From Bradyrhizobium sp. PSBB068 (GTDB taxonomy: Bacteria > Pseudomonadota > Alphaproteobacteria > Rhizobiales > Xanthobacteraceae), in NCBI GenBank assembly GCA_016839165.1, contig CP069300.1, forward strand, positions 6,520,001 to 6,584,000: a stretch of DNA of 64,000 nt, written 5' to 3'. A program made the position numbers and the translations under genes. Shown one piece after another: positions 39,443 to 48,364 of the stretch. The stretch's first letter is position 1; the number at the start of each line of letters is the position of its first letter. The notes under the pieces were generated by a model, which was not told the origin of the DNA, did not search any database, and worked only from the letters and a program-made list of their open reading frames with translations.

Positions 39443-41797
39443 TCAGCCAGCCGCGCGGCGCGGCATCGTGTTGGTATCGGGCTCGGAGGGCGCCGGGATC
39501 TGCATCAGGATGGTCTGGCCCATCGAGGCGATCTCGATGCCCTCCTCCTGGAAGCGGCGCTTCATGCGGCGGTTGAACTCGCGCTGCACCGACCAGCGGC
39601 CGCCATCGGTGCAACGGATCTGGCCAACGATGGTGACGACCGAGCCGTCGACCTTGTCGACGCCCCACAATTCGAGGTCGCCGCGGATCAGCGCGCGATA
39701 CGTGGTCTCCTGGCGCATCCCCGCCACGATGTCCTTCAGCACCTCGCCGGCGCGGTCGGTGTCCTCCTTGTAGGACACGTTGACGCTGACCGCGGCATTG
39801 CCGGCGCCGCGGCTGGCATTGGTGATCGTGGTCACCGCGCTGAACGGCACGACATGCACGGAGCCGTCGCCGGCACGCAGCCGCATGGTGCGGATCGAGA
39901 CGTTCTCAACCACGCCCGAGAGGCCCGACACCGTGACGGTGTCGCCGACCTGCACGGTGTTCTCGATCAGGAGGAACAGCCCGGTGATCAGGTCCTGCAC
40001 CAGCTTCTGCGAGCCGAAGCCGATCGCGATGCCGACGATGCCGGCGCCGGCGAGCAGCGGCGCGACATTGACGCCGATCTCGCTGAGCGCGGTGAGCCCG
40101 ACCACCGCAACGATCATGCAGAACAGCGCGGTGCGCAGCATCGGCTGGAAGGTGCGCAGGCGCGCCGCGCGGGCGTAATGCCCCTCGCGCGACAGCGTGT
40201 CGACCTGGCGATCCATCAGCGCATTGGCGCCTTCCCAGATCACGGCCGCGGCAAGCGCGGCGATGCCGATCGTCATCACCGCCGAGATCAGCCGGGAGCC
40301 GATCTGGCCGCCATAGAACCAGACGATGGCATCGACGCCCCAGACCTCGAGCAGCGCGACGAAACCGATCACGGCAATCACCGCCGTGACCACCTTGCGC
40401 AGCAGCGGCAGATAGCGGTTGGCGCGGGTCTCCAGCCCCGGGAAGCGCTGCATCAGGTCCGGGCTGATGCGGAAGCCGCGATCGATCAGGCTCAGCACCA
40501 CCATGGTGACGAGGCGGGTGACCAGCAGCACCGCGACGGTGCCGACGAAATATTGCAGCAGCAGCGAATAGCCGTTGCGGATGTTGAGCGCCCACACCGC
40601 CCATAGCGCGAGGTCGAGCGCGATCGCCAGCACATGCCAGAGCGAGGCGAGACGGTTGCGCGTCCGCGCCGCAAGCCCGGTGCGATCGGCCGGGGCGCGG
40701 ATGACATCGGCGACCTGCCGGCGACACTGCAGAATGATGACGACAACGAACAGATGCACGATCAGCATCACGAGCCGCAGCAGCGCGGCATAGCCGGCGC
40801 GATGCAGCCCGAGCAGCAACGCGACATTGGCAAAGCAGATGCCCGATACGCCGACCGCTACAATGCGTCGCGCCCAGATCTCGATATAGGCCGCGGTTTC
40901 GGCCCGGACGCGGAACAGGCCGAACGGACCGGCCAGCGCCCGCACCGCACAGATCAGCGCCCGCGAGAGCGCATAGGCATTGACGACCGCAAGGATCACG
41001 AGCCGGGTGGTCGACTGGTCGCCGATCTCGGTGCCGAGCAGCGCGGTGGCGACGCTGACAAAGACCACGACCGGCAACAGCTCGAGCACGAGGCGCCCGA
41101 GCACGAAGGGCAGCCGGATCACCGACTGCCAGGCCCGCGCCAGGCTGAGCCGGCGGCGATGCAGCTCGGGCTCCGGCGTGACGTCGGCGACCGACGACGG
41201 CGGATCGGCGCTGGCGAGCGCCTGCGCCGGCACCCGCGCCGTCTGCGGCAATCGCTGCTCCAGGAACGCCACCGGCCGCTTGATGAGGCGGAACACCACC
41301 CACTCGACAAGCAGCGCGCAGCCGAACACCAGCGCCAGCTTCCAGGCGATATCGATCAGCAGGCCATAGGCAGCCGGATCATTCGCGGTGCGCAGGAACC
41401 AGTAGTAGAACGACGGAAAGTTGGTCAGCGTGCGCGCGACATCGGCAACCTCGCGCGACATCTCGCCGACCTGTTCGGACACCATCAGCAGGAGCTGCGC
41501 GCCGAGACTGTCCGCGGTGAGCGGGATCGGCGAATGCTGCTCGGGCACAGGCTCCGCAGCCACCGGCTGGGCAGCAGCCTGCGGCGAGGCCTTGGCGATG
41601 GCGCGCAGCGTGTTGATGATCTCGCCGCGCTTCTTGTCGTCCTGCAACGTCTCGAGCGCGCGCTTGGCTTGCTCAGGCGTCAGCGTGTCGCTGGTAACGG
41701 GCTGCGGCGAAGCCGGCTTGGCGCCCGGCTGCGCCAGTGCGGGAGAGATGAGCAGAGTGAAGACGAGAAGAATCGCAAAACGGAGTCTGTGCGACAC
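39443..41797 (-). CDS. Large mechanosensitive channel of the MscS superfamily (YbiO-like)
   Basis: About 784 residues from a GTG with a GAGG ribosome site; this start gives a good signal peptide (RLRFAILLVFTLLISPALAQ). A periplasmic N-terminal segment is followed by some ten membrane helices, and the MscS pore helix VAPLLAGAGIVGIAIGFGSQKLVQDLITGLFLLIE leads into a beta domain (VQVGDTVTVSGLSGVVENVSIRTMRLRAGDG). Its size and architecture resemble E. coli YbiO. It should gate on membrane tension. The longer frame to 41866 is not used. It is the second MscS-type gene in the window. Confidence 0.92.
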   Translation of the reverse strand: MSHRLRFAILLVFTLLISPALAQPGAKPASPQPVTSDTLTPEQAKRALETLQDDKKRGEIINTLRAIAKASPQAAAQPVAAEPVPEQHSPIPLTADSLGAQLLLMVSEQVGEMSREVADVARTLTNFPSFYYWFLRTANDPAAYGLLIDIAWKLALVFGCALLVEWVVFRLIKRPVAFLEQRLPQTARVPAQALASADPPSSVADVTPEPELHRRRLSLARAWQSVIRLPFVLGRLVLELLPVVVFVSVATALLGTEIGDQSTTRLVILAVVNAYALSRALICAVRALAGPFGLFRVRAETAAYIEIWARRIVAVGVSGICFANVALLLGLHRAGYAALLRLVMLIVHLFVVVIILQCRRQVADVIRAPADRTGLAARTRNRLASLWHVLAIALDLALWAVWALNIRNGYSLLLQYFVGTVAVLLVTRLVTMVVLSLIDRGFRISPDLMQRFPGLETRANRYLPLLRKVVTAVIAVIGFVALLEVWGVDAIVWFYGGQIGSRLISAVMTIGIAALAAAVIWEGANALMDRQVDTLSREGHYARAARLRTFQPMLRTALFCMIVAVVGLTALSEIGVNVAPLLAGAGIVGIAIGFGSQKLVQDLITGLFLLIENTVQVGDTVTVSGLSGVVENVSIRTMRLRAGDGSVHVVPFSAVTTITNASRGAGNAAVSVNVSYKEDTDRAGEVLKDIVAGMRQETTYRALIRGDLELWGVDKVDGSVVTIVGQIRCTDGGRWSVQREFNRRMKRRFQEEGIEIASMGQTILMQIPAPSEPDTNTMPRRAAG

Positions 41798-42121
41798 GAA
41801 GGCCTCATAAAAACAATCGCGCGACGGAAGATTCCTGCAAGAGAATCTGCCCCGCGCTCGCGTCATGTCGGATTATTCCTTTTCGCCCCGATGATGTGTC
41901 GGAAGTTTGCCGCTGTGGCGGCCATGTCTTGGCATTTGCCGCAACACAATCGTCACAAGTGTTGAGCGGCGTTTACGCATGCAACGCGCATCCCGCTGGG
42001 CCGGCCGAGCCGGGTCACCACACGTCAGGGATGAGACGCCGGAATCTTTCGCTTGACGCAGGCCGGCGGCCATGATGTTCTTATTTTGTTCTTTTGGTTC
42101 CGATTGCGTTTCGAGGTGATC
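41798..42121. other. Divergent intergenic region
   Basis: 324 bases between the large MscS gene and the ClpS-AAA gene contain no supported gene. They should hold both promoters. A TTGACG hexamer at 42053-42058 could be a -35 element for the AAA gene, but no good -10 follows at 16-18 bases. Confidence 0.4.
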
Positions 42122-43855
42122 ATGCACGACGTGTTCAGCGACGACGGTCCGGTCCGGCTCTTCATTCATGATGACGACGAAACGCCGCTGGAGTTCGTGC
42201 AGGACCTGTTGCGTACGGTGTTCGGGAAATCCGAGCAGGAAGCCATTGCCTGCGCCGCCTTGATCGAGGCCAACGGCGCTATTCCCTGCGGCCCCTATCC
42301 GGGACCGGTCGCACGGGCCATCTTCAACTCGGCGAAATGGCTGATCCGCTCCAACGGCCAGCCGTTGATGATTAGCACCGAATCCGCCGACGCCAGCCGC
42401 CCCTGCGATCTCTGCGAAGCCCCGCGGGCCGTGACGGAGATTCTGATCCCCGGTACGACGACTGCATCGCTGTGCAGCGACTGCCTGCTCGCGGCACGCC
42501 GCAGTTCGGAAGACTTGCCGGGCGAGACGTTTCGATCCGCTTACGTTGCGCTCGACTGGCATTTCGCCGGCGTGCCGCGCAACCTGATCGTGACACGGGC
42601 GCGACAGTTTCCGGGCCACATGCGCGCCGATGTTCAGGTCGCGATCGACAAGCTGTTCACCGATCCGATCCATTTCTTCGGCATCCATGAGGAATATCGC
42701 TACGAGACGCTCGACTTCGCGGCGCTGATGAAGGCTGGCCGCAATGCACCGGCGATCGCGCCGCCGCAATATCGCGATGTCGATATCGGCGAGGCCGAGC
42801 CGGTGAAGTGCCTCGTCAATGGACTATGGCTGTGCCGAACCGGCGAGCTGCGCTACGCCGTGCTGCTGACATTCTATCGCGAATACAATCACGAGCCGTC
42901 GCTGCGCATTGAGATTGCGTTACCTGCCGGCGCGGCCGGCAATGCTTTCGTGCAACGCACTTTCGCCGAGCTGGAAACGGCCGTGCATGCGGCGCGCTCC
43001 TATCGCGGCAAGATCCTGTCGCTGGAGGATGGCGCCAATTATCGCGGACGTTCGCGTGGTCTGACCGTGCATCGCCTGCCGACGGTCGCCCGCGACGACG
43101 TGATCCTCCCGGACCGGACGCTGCGGCTGCTCGACCGCAACGTGCTCGGGTTCGTCGACAGCCGCGATCTGCTGCGCAAGCTCGGCCAGTCGACCCGCAA
43201 GGGCATCCTGCTCTACGGCCCGCCCGGCACCGGCAAGACCCACACCATTCGCTATCTCGCCACCAGCCTGCCCGGCCACACCACGCTGATCATCACCGCC
43301 GAGCAGGTTGGCCTGCTCGGCGCCTATATGAGCCTCGCGCGACTGCTGCAGCCGACCATGGTGGTGATCGAGGATGTCGACCTGATCGCGCGCGACCGCG
43401 AGGACATGGGCGGACCGTGCGAGGAATCCCTGCTGAACAAGCTGCTCAACGAAATGGACGGCCTGAAGGAGGATTGCGACATCCTGTTCGTGCTGACCAC
43501 CAACCGGCCGGAAGAGCTGGAAGGCGCGCTGGCCGGTCGGCCCGGCCGCATCGACCAGGCGATCGAAGTGCCGCTGCCCGACGAGGCAGGCCGCGGCAAG
43601 CTGATCCGGCTCTACGGCCGCGGCCTGCCGCTCGTACCGTCCGTCATCGATGCAGCGGTGCAGCGCACCGAAGGCGTCAGCGCCGCCTTCATCAAGGAAT
43701 TGATGCGCCGTATCGCCCAGGCCAGCATCGCCCGCGACGGTGGCCAGGATGTCACCGCTGACGACATCGACGGCGCACTGAACGAGATGTTGTTCGACGG
43801 CGGCCGGCTCAATCTGAAGCTGCTCGGCGGCGCGCAGGGAATGAGCGCGGGGTGA
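42122..43855 (+). CDS. ClpS-like / zinc-finger / AAA+ ATPase fusion protein
   Basis: 577 residues from an ATG behind GAGGTGATC. Residues 10-85 resemble the Clp adaptor ClpS (VRLFIHDDDETPLEFVQDLLRTVF ... EANGAIPCGPYPGPVA ... QPLMIST). Residues about 95-125 hold two CxxC pairs (CDLC and CSDC) like the ClpX N-terminal zinc finger. After a linker domain of ~190 residues comes one AAA+ module with Walker A GPPGTGKT, Walker B VVIEDVD, sensor 1 LTTNRPEE and arginine finger RPGRID, closest in style to FtsH/Cdc48-type ATPases. No protease domain and no ClpP-docking IGF loop were seen. It probably recognises N-degron-like or other substrates and unfolds them. It is transcribed alone. Confidence 0.88.
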   Translation: MHDVFSDDGPVRLFIHDDDETPLEFVQDLLRTVFGKSEQEAIACAALIEANGAIPCGPYPGPVARAIFNSAKWLIRSNGQPLMISTESADASRPCDLCEAPRAVTEILIPGTTTASLCSDCLLAARRSSEDLPGETFRSAYVALDWHFAGVPRNLIVTRARQFPGHMRADVQVAIDKLFTDPIHFFGIHEEYRYETLDFAALMKAGRNAPAIAPPQYRDVDIGEAEPVKCLVNGLWLCRTGELRYAVLLTFYREYNHEPSLRIEIALPAGAAGNAFVQRTFAELETAVHAARSYRGKILSLEDGANYRGRSRGLTVHRLPTVARDDVILPDRTLRLLDRNVLGFVDSRDLLRKLGQSTRKGILLYGPPGTGKTHTIRYLATSLPGHTTLIITAEQVGLLGAYMSLARLLQPTMVVIEDVDLIARDREDMGGPCEESLLNKLLNEMDGLKEDCDILFVLTTNRPEELEGALAGRPGRIDQAIEVPLPDEAGRGKLIRLYGRGLPLVPSVIDAAVQRTEGVSAAFIKELMRRIAQASIARDGGQDVTADDIDGALNEMLFDGGRLNLKLLGGAQGMSAG

Positions 43856-43862
43856 TCGCCGG

Positions 43863-45977
43863 TCAACGCGCCAAACGAGGCGGCAGCAGCAACTCGCGCT
43901 CGCCGGCGGCAACGCGCGCGAGTTCATCCGACATCCGCGCCAGCACGCGGTCCCAGGCCTGCGGTCTGTCCTGGCGGAACAGCCGCATGGTCGGATACCA
44001 GGGCGTGTCGGCGCGATCGCGCAGCCAGCGCCAGTCGAGCGCATAGGGACACAGCATCCAGACCGGGCGCCCGAGCGCGCCGGCGAGATGCGCCACCGAG
44101 GTGTCGACGGCGATGACGAGATCGAGCGCGCAGACCGCCGCCGCGGTGTCGGCGAAATCGCCGAGCGTCGGCGCGAGGTCGACGATATCGGCGCCGAGTC
44201 GCCGCAGCACCGGCGCATCGTCCGGTCGCGGCTCTTTCTGCAGGCTGTAGAGCTGGACACCAGGCGTGACCAGCCGCGGCAGCACGGCGTCCGCCGGCAG
44301 CGAGCGCTGGCGGTCGCCCTTGTGCCTGGGATTGCCGGCCCAGACCACGCCGACCTTCAGCGCGGACACGCCGCTGAGCGCGTCGCGCCAGCGGGCAAGC
44401 TTGCCGGCATCCGCCTGCAGATAGGATGTCGCCGCCGGAATGGTCTCGACGGTGGTGCGGAAGATCCGCGGCAGGCTGAGCAGCGGCAATTGCAGATCGA
44501 ACGGCGGCAATGGCTCGCCGCGGGCAAACACCACGACACCGGGCAGCATCGGCCGCAGCAGCGCGACCAGCGCCGGCTGCACCTGGAGCATGATCCGGCC
44601 GCCTTTGCCCATCAGCATCGGAACGTAGCGGACGAAATTGATGACGTCGCCGAGCCCGTATTCGGCGAACAGCAGCAGCGTTCGTCCCGCCAGCGGCTCG
44701 CCCTGCCATTCCGGCTCGTCGAACACGGGATCGCCATCGCTCAGCATCCTGGTCTTGCGGCGCCACTGATACTCTTCAAAGCCCTCCTCGAACTCGCCGT
44801 TCATCAGCAGGAAATGCGCGTGGTTGTAGTGCGCCAACGGCTGTTCGGGATCGAGCGTGATGGCCCGGCGCGAAGACACGATCGCCGCATCGATGTCGCC
44901 GGCATTGCGCAGCGCGACCGCCAGATTGGCGTGCCCCTTGGCATAGAGCGGTTCGATCTCGATGGCGCGCCGATGCGCCGCGACCGCAGCCTCGACCAGA
45001 TTCTGCGCCTCGAAGATGATTCCGAGATTGGTGTGCGCGGCAGCGTAATCCGGCTTGAGCGCCAGCGCGAGCTCGGCGCAGGCGATCGCCTCGTCGACTT
45101 GCCCAAGCTCGAACAGGCAGGCCCCGAGATTGTTGAGGATGACGTGATCGGAGGGATCGCGGGCCGAGAGCTGCCGGTAGAGACGGACCGCCTCCTCGCG
45201 CTCGCCGCGTTCGTGCAGCACCATGGCAAGCAGGCGCTGCGGCGCGAGGTTGCCCGGATCGAGCGCCGTTGCGCGCCGGTAGTGCAGGATCGCGTCCTCG
45301 AGCCGGCCCAGGCGGTAGAGCGCCGCGCCAAGGCCGCCATGCAGCCCGGGATTGTCGGGATCCAAGCCAAGCCCGCGGCGATAGGCGGTGACGGCAGCGT
45401 CGTGCTTTTTCTGATCGGTGAGCGCATTGCCGAGATTGAGCCAGACGCCGCGATAGGCCGGATCGCGCGCGATCACCTCACGATAGGCTTGCTCCGCCTC
45501 GACCGGCCGCTGCTGCCCGGCCAGGGCAACGGCAAGGTTGAACCGCGCCCGCGTCAGGCCGCCGTCGAGCGCGATGGCGCGGCGGAACGCCGCCTCGGCC
45601 TCGTCGAAGCGCGACAGGTCGCACAACGCCACGCCGAGCTTGATGTGCAGGCCGGCATCCTTCGGCCGCAGCATCACGCCGCGCTGAAACGCCGCCACTG
45701 CGCCTTCGTGCTCGCCCTTCACGGCGAGCGCATCGCCGAGCGTGCCGAACGCCGGTCCATGCTGCGGATCGAGGCTGAACACCCGGTTCAGCAGCACTGC
45801 GCCTTCCGCGGCGCGATCGGTCACGAAGGCGATGACGGCGGACAGATGCAGCGCCGGAATATGGTCGGGATCGGCGGAGAGGATGTCGCCGCACAGCGTG
45901 CCGGCCTCCATCGCGCGCCCCGCGCCGTAATGCGCCACCGCATCCAGCAACATCCGATCAATCGCCACCTTGCCCAT
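43863..45977 (-). CDS. TPR-repeat protein with C-terminal glycosyltransferase 9-like domain
   Basis: About 704 residues. A long run of roughly a dozen 34-residue TPR units (for example YRGVWLNLGNALTDQKKHDAAVTAYRRGL) spans residues 10-400. A C-terminal domain resembles heptosyltransferase/GT9 and TPR-linked glycosyltransferases: KVGVVWAGNPRHKGDRQRSL and DLVIAVDTSVAHLAGALGRPVW, the latter a nucleotide-sugar binding hallmark. Related bradyrhizobial proteins are often near surface polysaccharide or flagellin glycosylation genes; none is nearby here. The start at 45977 follows GGCGGGGG; the frame to 46097 overlaps the Rrf2 operator. Confidence 0.87.
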   Translation of the reverse strand: MGKVAIDRMLLDAVAHYGAGRAMEAGTLCGDILSADPDHIPALHLSAVIAFVTDRAAEGAVLLNRVFSLDPQHGPAFGTLGDALAVKGEHEGAVAAFQRGVMLRPKDAGLHIKLGVALCDLSRFDEAEAAFRRAIALDGGLTRARFNLAVALAGQQRPVEAEQAYREVIARDPAYRGVWLNLGNALTDQKKHDAAVTAYRRGLGLDPDNPGLHGGLGAALYRLGRLEDAILHYRRATALDPGNLAPQRLLAMVLHERGEREEAVRLYRQLSARDPSDHVILNNLGACLFELGQVDEAIACAELALALKPDYAAAHTNLGIIFEAQNLVEAAVAAHRRAIEIEPLYAKGHANLAVALRNAGDIDAAIVSSRRAITLDPEQPLAHYNHAHFLLMNGEFEEGFEEYQWRRKTRMLSDGDPVFDEPEWQGEPLAGRTLLLFAEYGLGDVINFVRYVPMLMGKGGRIMLQVQPALVALLRPMLPGVVVFARGEPLPPFDLQLPLLSLPRIFRTTVETIPAATSYLQADAGKLARWRDALSGVSALKVGVVWAGNPRHKGDRQRSLPADAVLPRLVTPGVQLYSLQKEPRPDDAPVLRRLGADIVDLAPTLGDFADTAAAVCALDLVIAVDTSVAHLAGALGRPVWMLCPYALDWRWLRDRADTPWYPTMRLFRQDRPQAWDRVLARMSDELARVAAGERELLLPPRLAR

Positions 45978-46085
45978 ACCGCCCCCGCCTTCAAGACCCC
46001 GATGCGGATTAAACGCGCGACGTTGCCAAATCCGGCACGCGAATATCGGATCGCGGCCCGCCAACGCCCTCTTGACGCTCGCCCC

Positions 46086-46112
46086 ATCATGTAACATATG
46101 AAGTTACATGAT
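46086..46112. promoter_or_regulatory. Perfect 10-bp inverted repeat overlapping the Rrf2 start codon
   Basis: ATCATGTAAC (46086-46095) and GTTACATGAT (46103-46112) are exact inverted copies 7 bases apart. The right arm contains the start codon of the Rrf2-family gene, so binding of that regulator would block its own expression and that of the following methyltransferase. Confidence 0.75.
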
Positions 46113-46572
46113 CCGCGATAGCCGCCTGTCCAGCGTCCTGCACGGCGTGCTCCACATGATCGGGGCGGGCGAGCCGGTCACGTCGGAGCAACTTGCACAG
46201 GCGATGGCCACCAACCCGGTGGTGGTGCGCCGCGTGATGGCGGGCCTGCGCGAGCAGGGCCTGGTCCATTCGGAGAAAGGCCATGGCGGCGGCTGGACAC
46301 TGGCGCGCGCGCCCGCCGACATCACGCTGGCGGACATCTATCGCGCGGTCGGCGCGCCGACGATCGTTGCGATGGGCCACCGGTCGGAAAATCCCGGCTG
46401 CCTGGTCGAACAGGCGGTCAACGACGCGCTCTCCGGCACGTTTCGCGAGGTCGAGGCGCTGTTCCTGAAACGGCTCAATGCGGTGACGCTCGAAGCGCTC
46501 GCGAAGGATTTCAAGCGCCGGCTCGCCAAACACAAACAAGGCCTCGAGGACCAGATCCATGCAACAAAATGA
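46108..46572 (+). CDS. Rrf2-family transcriptional regulator
   Basis: 154 residues with the Rrf2 winged helix (RLSSVLHGVLHMIGAGEPVTSEQLAQAMATNPVVVRRVMAGLREQGLVHSEKGHGGGWTLAR). Only one Cys is seen in the region that carries three in the Fe-S-binding members, so it probably senses something other than an Fe-S cluster, as in YwnA-type relatives. It overlaps the methyltransferase by 14 bases and sits behind a perfect palindrome, suggesting autoregulation of the pair. The start is fixed by the family N-terminus although the ribosome site is weak. Confidence 0.92.
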   Translation: MIRDSRLSSVLHGVLHMIGAGEPVTSEQLAQAMATNPVVVRRVMAGLREQGLVHSEKGHGGGWTLARAPADITLADIYRAVGAPTIVAMGHRSENPGCLVEQAVNDALSGTFREVEALFLKRLNAVTLEALAKDFKRRLAKHKQGLEDQIHATK

Positions 46573-47377
46573 GTCGGCGAAACCTCTTCCGTTCAACGAT
46601 CCCGCGCACTGGGACAAGATGGTCGCCACCTATGAGGCGCAGTCGCAGCCGTTCACGACGTTGTTCGCCGATGCTGCGATCGCAACACTTCCGATCGGTC
46701 CGTCATCCAGGGTACTCGATGTCGCCACTGGCACCGGTGCCGCGGCGCTCGCCGCCGCACGGACCGGCGCCGACGTCACCGCGATCGACTTCTCCGCCGG
46801 CATGGTGGCGCGGGTCGGCGCGCACGGCCTTCCCAATATCGAGGCACGGCAGATGGACGGCCAGGCGCTCGATCTGCCCGATGCCGCCTTCGACGCCACA
46901 GTCTCGGTGTTCGGCGTGATGCTGTTTCCGGACTGGCGCGCCGGACTGCGCGAGCTGGCGCGGGTGACGCGCCCCGGCGGGTCGGCAGCGATTGCGGTCT
47001 GGAAGAGCGCAGACGGCGCCGCCCTGCATCTCTTGCTCGCGCAGGTCATCCGGCGGCTCTATCCGGACAACGTCACGCCGATGCCCTGCACCGGCCTCGC
47101 GGAACTCGCCGATCCCGGCCGCCTCTCGGCTGCGGTCGTCGCCGCCGGCTTCTCCGATCCTGTCGTCATTGAAGTCACCCATGACTTCAAGCTCAATGTC
47201 GCCAACCCTGCCGACATCGACAAACTGTTCGCGTTCATGCCGCATTGGAGCGGGCTCGATGCGGACCAGAGCACGGCAGTTGCGCGCGCCTTCCGGAGCG
47301 AGATCGAGCAACGGCGGGTCGGCGACGTCTTCTCGATTCCTTCCACTGCGCTGATCGCGACAGCCCTGCGCCGATAG
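46559..47377 (+). CDS. Class I SAM-dependent methyltransferase
   Basis: 272 residues. The SAM-binding motif I is VLDVATGTGAAALAAA, followed by the acidic end of strand 2 in VTAIDFSAGM, then ALDLPDAAFDATVSVFGVMLFPDW as motif II and LARVTRPGGSAAIAVWK as motif III, in the style of UbiE/Methyltransf_11 enzymes. The acceptor is unknown. Its overlap with the Rrf2 gene implies joint transcription; the small molecule it modifies may be the signal the regulator senses. Confidence 0.9.
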   Translation: MQQNESAKPLPFNDPAHWDKMVATYEAQSQPFTTLFADAAIATLPIGPSSRVLDVATGTGAAALAAARTGADVTAIDFSAGMVARVGAHGLPNIEARQMDGQALDLPDAAFDATVSVFGVMLFPDWRAGLRELARVTRPGGSAAIAVWKSADGAALHLLLAQVIRRLYPDNVTPMPCTGLAELADPGRLSAAVVAAGFSDPVVIEVTHDFKLNVANPADIDKLFAFMPHWSGLDADQSTAVARAFRSEIEQRRVGDVFSIPSTALIATALRR

Positions 47378-47566
47378 CTCGCGCTGCCCGGTCCAACATG
47401 CGAGCCGGTACGTTATCGATGACCAGCTTGCGTGTGTTGAATGATAGCGATTCATCGCGCAACCGCGCGACCGTCTTCTCAAATCGTGCAATGACCGCGC
47501 GTCTGCCGGCGCCAGGCTGAGCTATCCGCTGACATTGACCGACAGTGTGGTGCTCGCGCCGTATCC

Positions 47567-47689
47567 GGCGGGCTGAATCCCAAACTCGCGGGCGGCACCG
47601 TGCTGGGCCTTGGGGCGGAGTATGGCGGGCTCGGCGGCACCACACGGATCTGGACGTTCTCGGCCAGGGCGCGCGTGCCGTTCAACTGA
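47567..47689 (+). pseudogene. Remnant of a beta-barrel/autotransporter-like C-terminus
   Basis: One frame reads LNPKLAGGTVLGLGAEYGG then TRIWTFSARARVPFN and a stop, which has the alternating pattern and terminal aromatic of an outer-membrane barrel. Just upstream another frame reads YPLTLTDSVVLAPYPAG before a stop, as if a frameshift separates two pieces of one protein. No start or upstream barrel is present. The surrounding 377 bases between the methyltransferase and the next small gene contain nothing else I recognise. Confidence 0.35.
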
Positions 47690-47754
47690 TCGGAAACGAG
47701 GCCGCCGGCCCCGCAGCCTCGGCGCTGCGGGTCCACGGCAGCGCCGTTCTCGCT

Positions 47755-47931
47755 TCACCTGCGCCGGCGCTTGTCGTCGTCACGCTTGTCCTCGTCACCC
47801 GGCGGCTGCAGGCCGGGGCTGTTGGCCCAGCGGTCGAGTTCCTCGATCACCCGCCGGTAACTCGGCCGAAGCACGGGCGGACCGCCGGGCTCCTGCGAGA
47901 GTTTTCGGGGCAGCTTGACCTGTTCTGGCAT
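47755..47931 (-). CDS. Small charged hypothetical protein (58 residues)
   Basis: Short frame starting MPEQVKLPRKLSQEPGG with GGAG seven bases upstream of the ATG, and ending in a highly charged tail (DEDKRDDDKRRRR). The central SYRRVIEELDRWANSP is helical. It is too short for similarity judgement; the ribosome site and third-position GC favour a real gene. It lies upstream of nothing obvious on its strand. Confidence 0.45.
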   Translation of the reverse strand: MPEQVKLPRKLSQEPGGPPVLRPSYRRVIEELDRWANSPGLQPPGDEDKRDDDKRRRR

Positions 47932-48003
47932 GACGAGGCTCCAGAGCTGGGGGCTGTGCGCGGCCCGACGATTGGATCGCCGGCCACGACGGAGGGCTGA
48001 AGA

Positions 48004-48282
48004 TTACTTGCGGCCTTGCGACTGCGCAGGCGCCACGACCGGCTGCGGGGAAGCGGCTTGCTCCCACGGCGCAGGCAGGATCACCCGCGCCGGCGGCAGG
48101 GTCTGCGACGTGCGCTGCATATTCGCAGTTGCCGGCTGCGGTGCGTCGCCGGGATTATCCGCGCGGGCGATCGCAATCGTGATGCCCAGCGCCAATGCTG
48201 CGAGCCCAAGTCCCGCGCCGATCGAAGCGGCGGTGATGCCGGGCCGCGGCCGGTTCAAGATGGCAAGATGAGATGAGGTCAT
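48004..48282 (-). CDS. Small single-pass membrane protein
   Basis: 92 residues with one hydrophobic helix at about residues 17-39 (ITAASIGAGLGLAALALGITIAIA) followed by a Pro/Ala/Gln-rich tail. Signal-anchor topology is likely. No known family. It lies in a run of small minus-strand genes ending near the DUF3597 gene. Confidence 0.55.
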   Translation of the reverse strand: MTSSHLAILNRPRPGITAASIGAGLGLAALALGITIAIARADNPGDAPQPATANMQRTSQTLPPARVILPAPWEQAASPQPVVAPAQSQGRK

Positions 48283-48364
48283 CGCAACTGCTCCTCACGC
48301 AATACGCATCGCTCGGCGCCGTACAGGACGCGAAGGCCCTGCACGGCTCAAGGCAGGCCGGTCG

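Noticed and set aside
42052-42080. Possible heat-shock (sigma-32) promoter before the ClpS-AAA gene
   Set aside because: CTTGAC and CCAT elements are present, but the spacing is about three bases shorter than in known sigma-32 promoters.
44088-46094. 668-codon plus-strand frame opposite the TPR-glycosyltransferase
   Set aside because: Antisense to clear TPR repeats; the composition is typical of a shadow frame.
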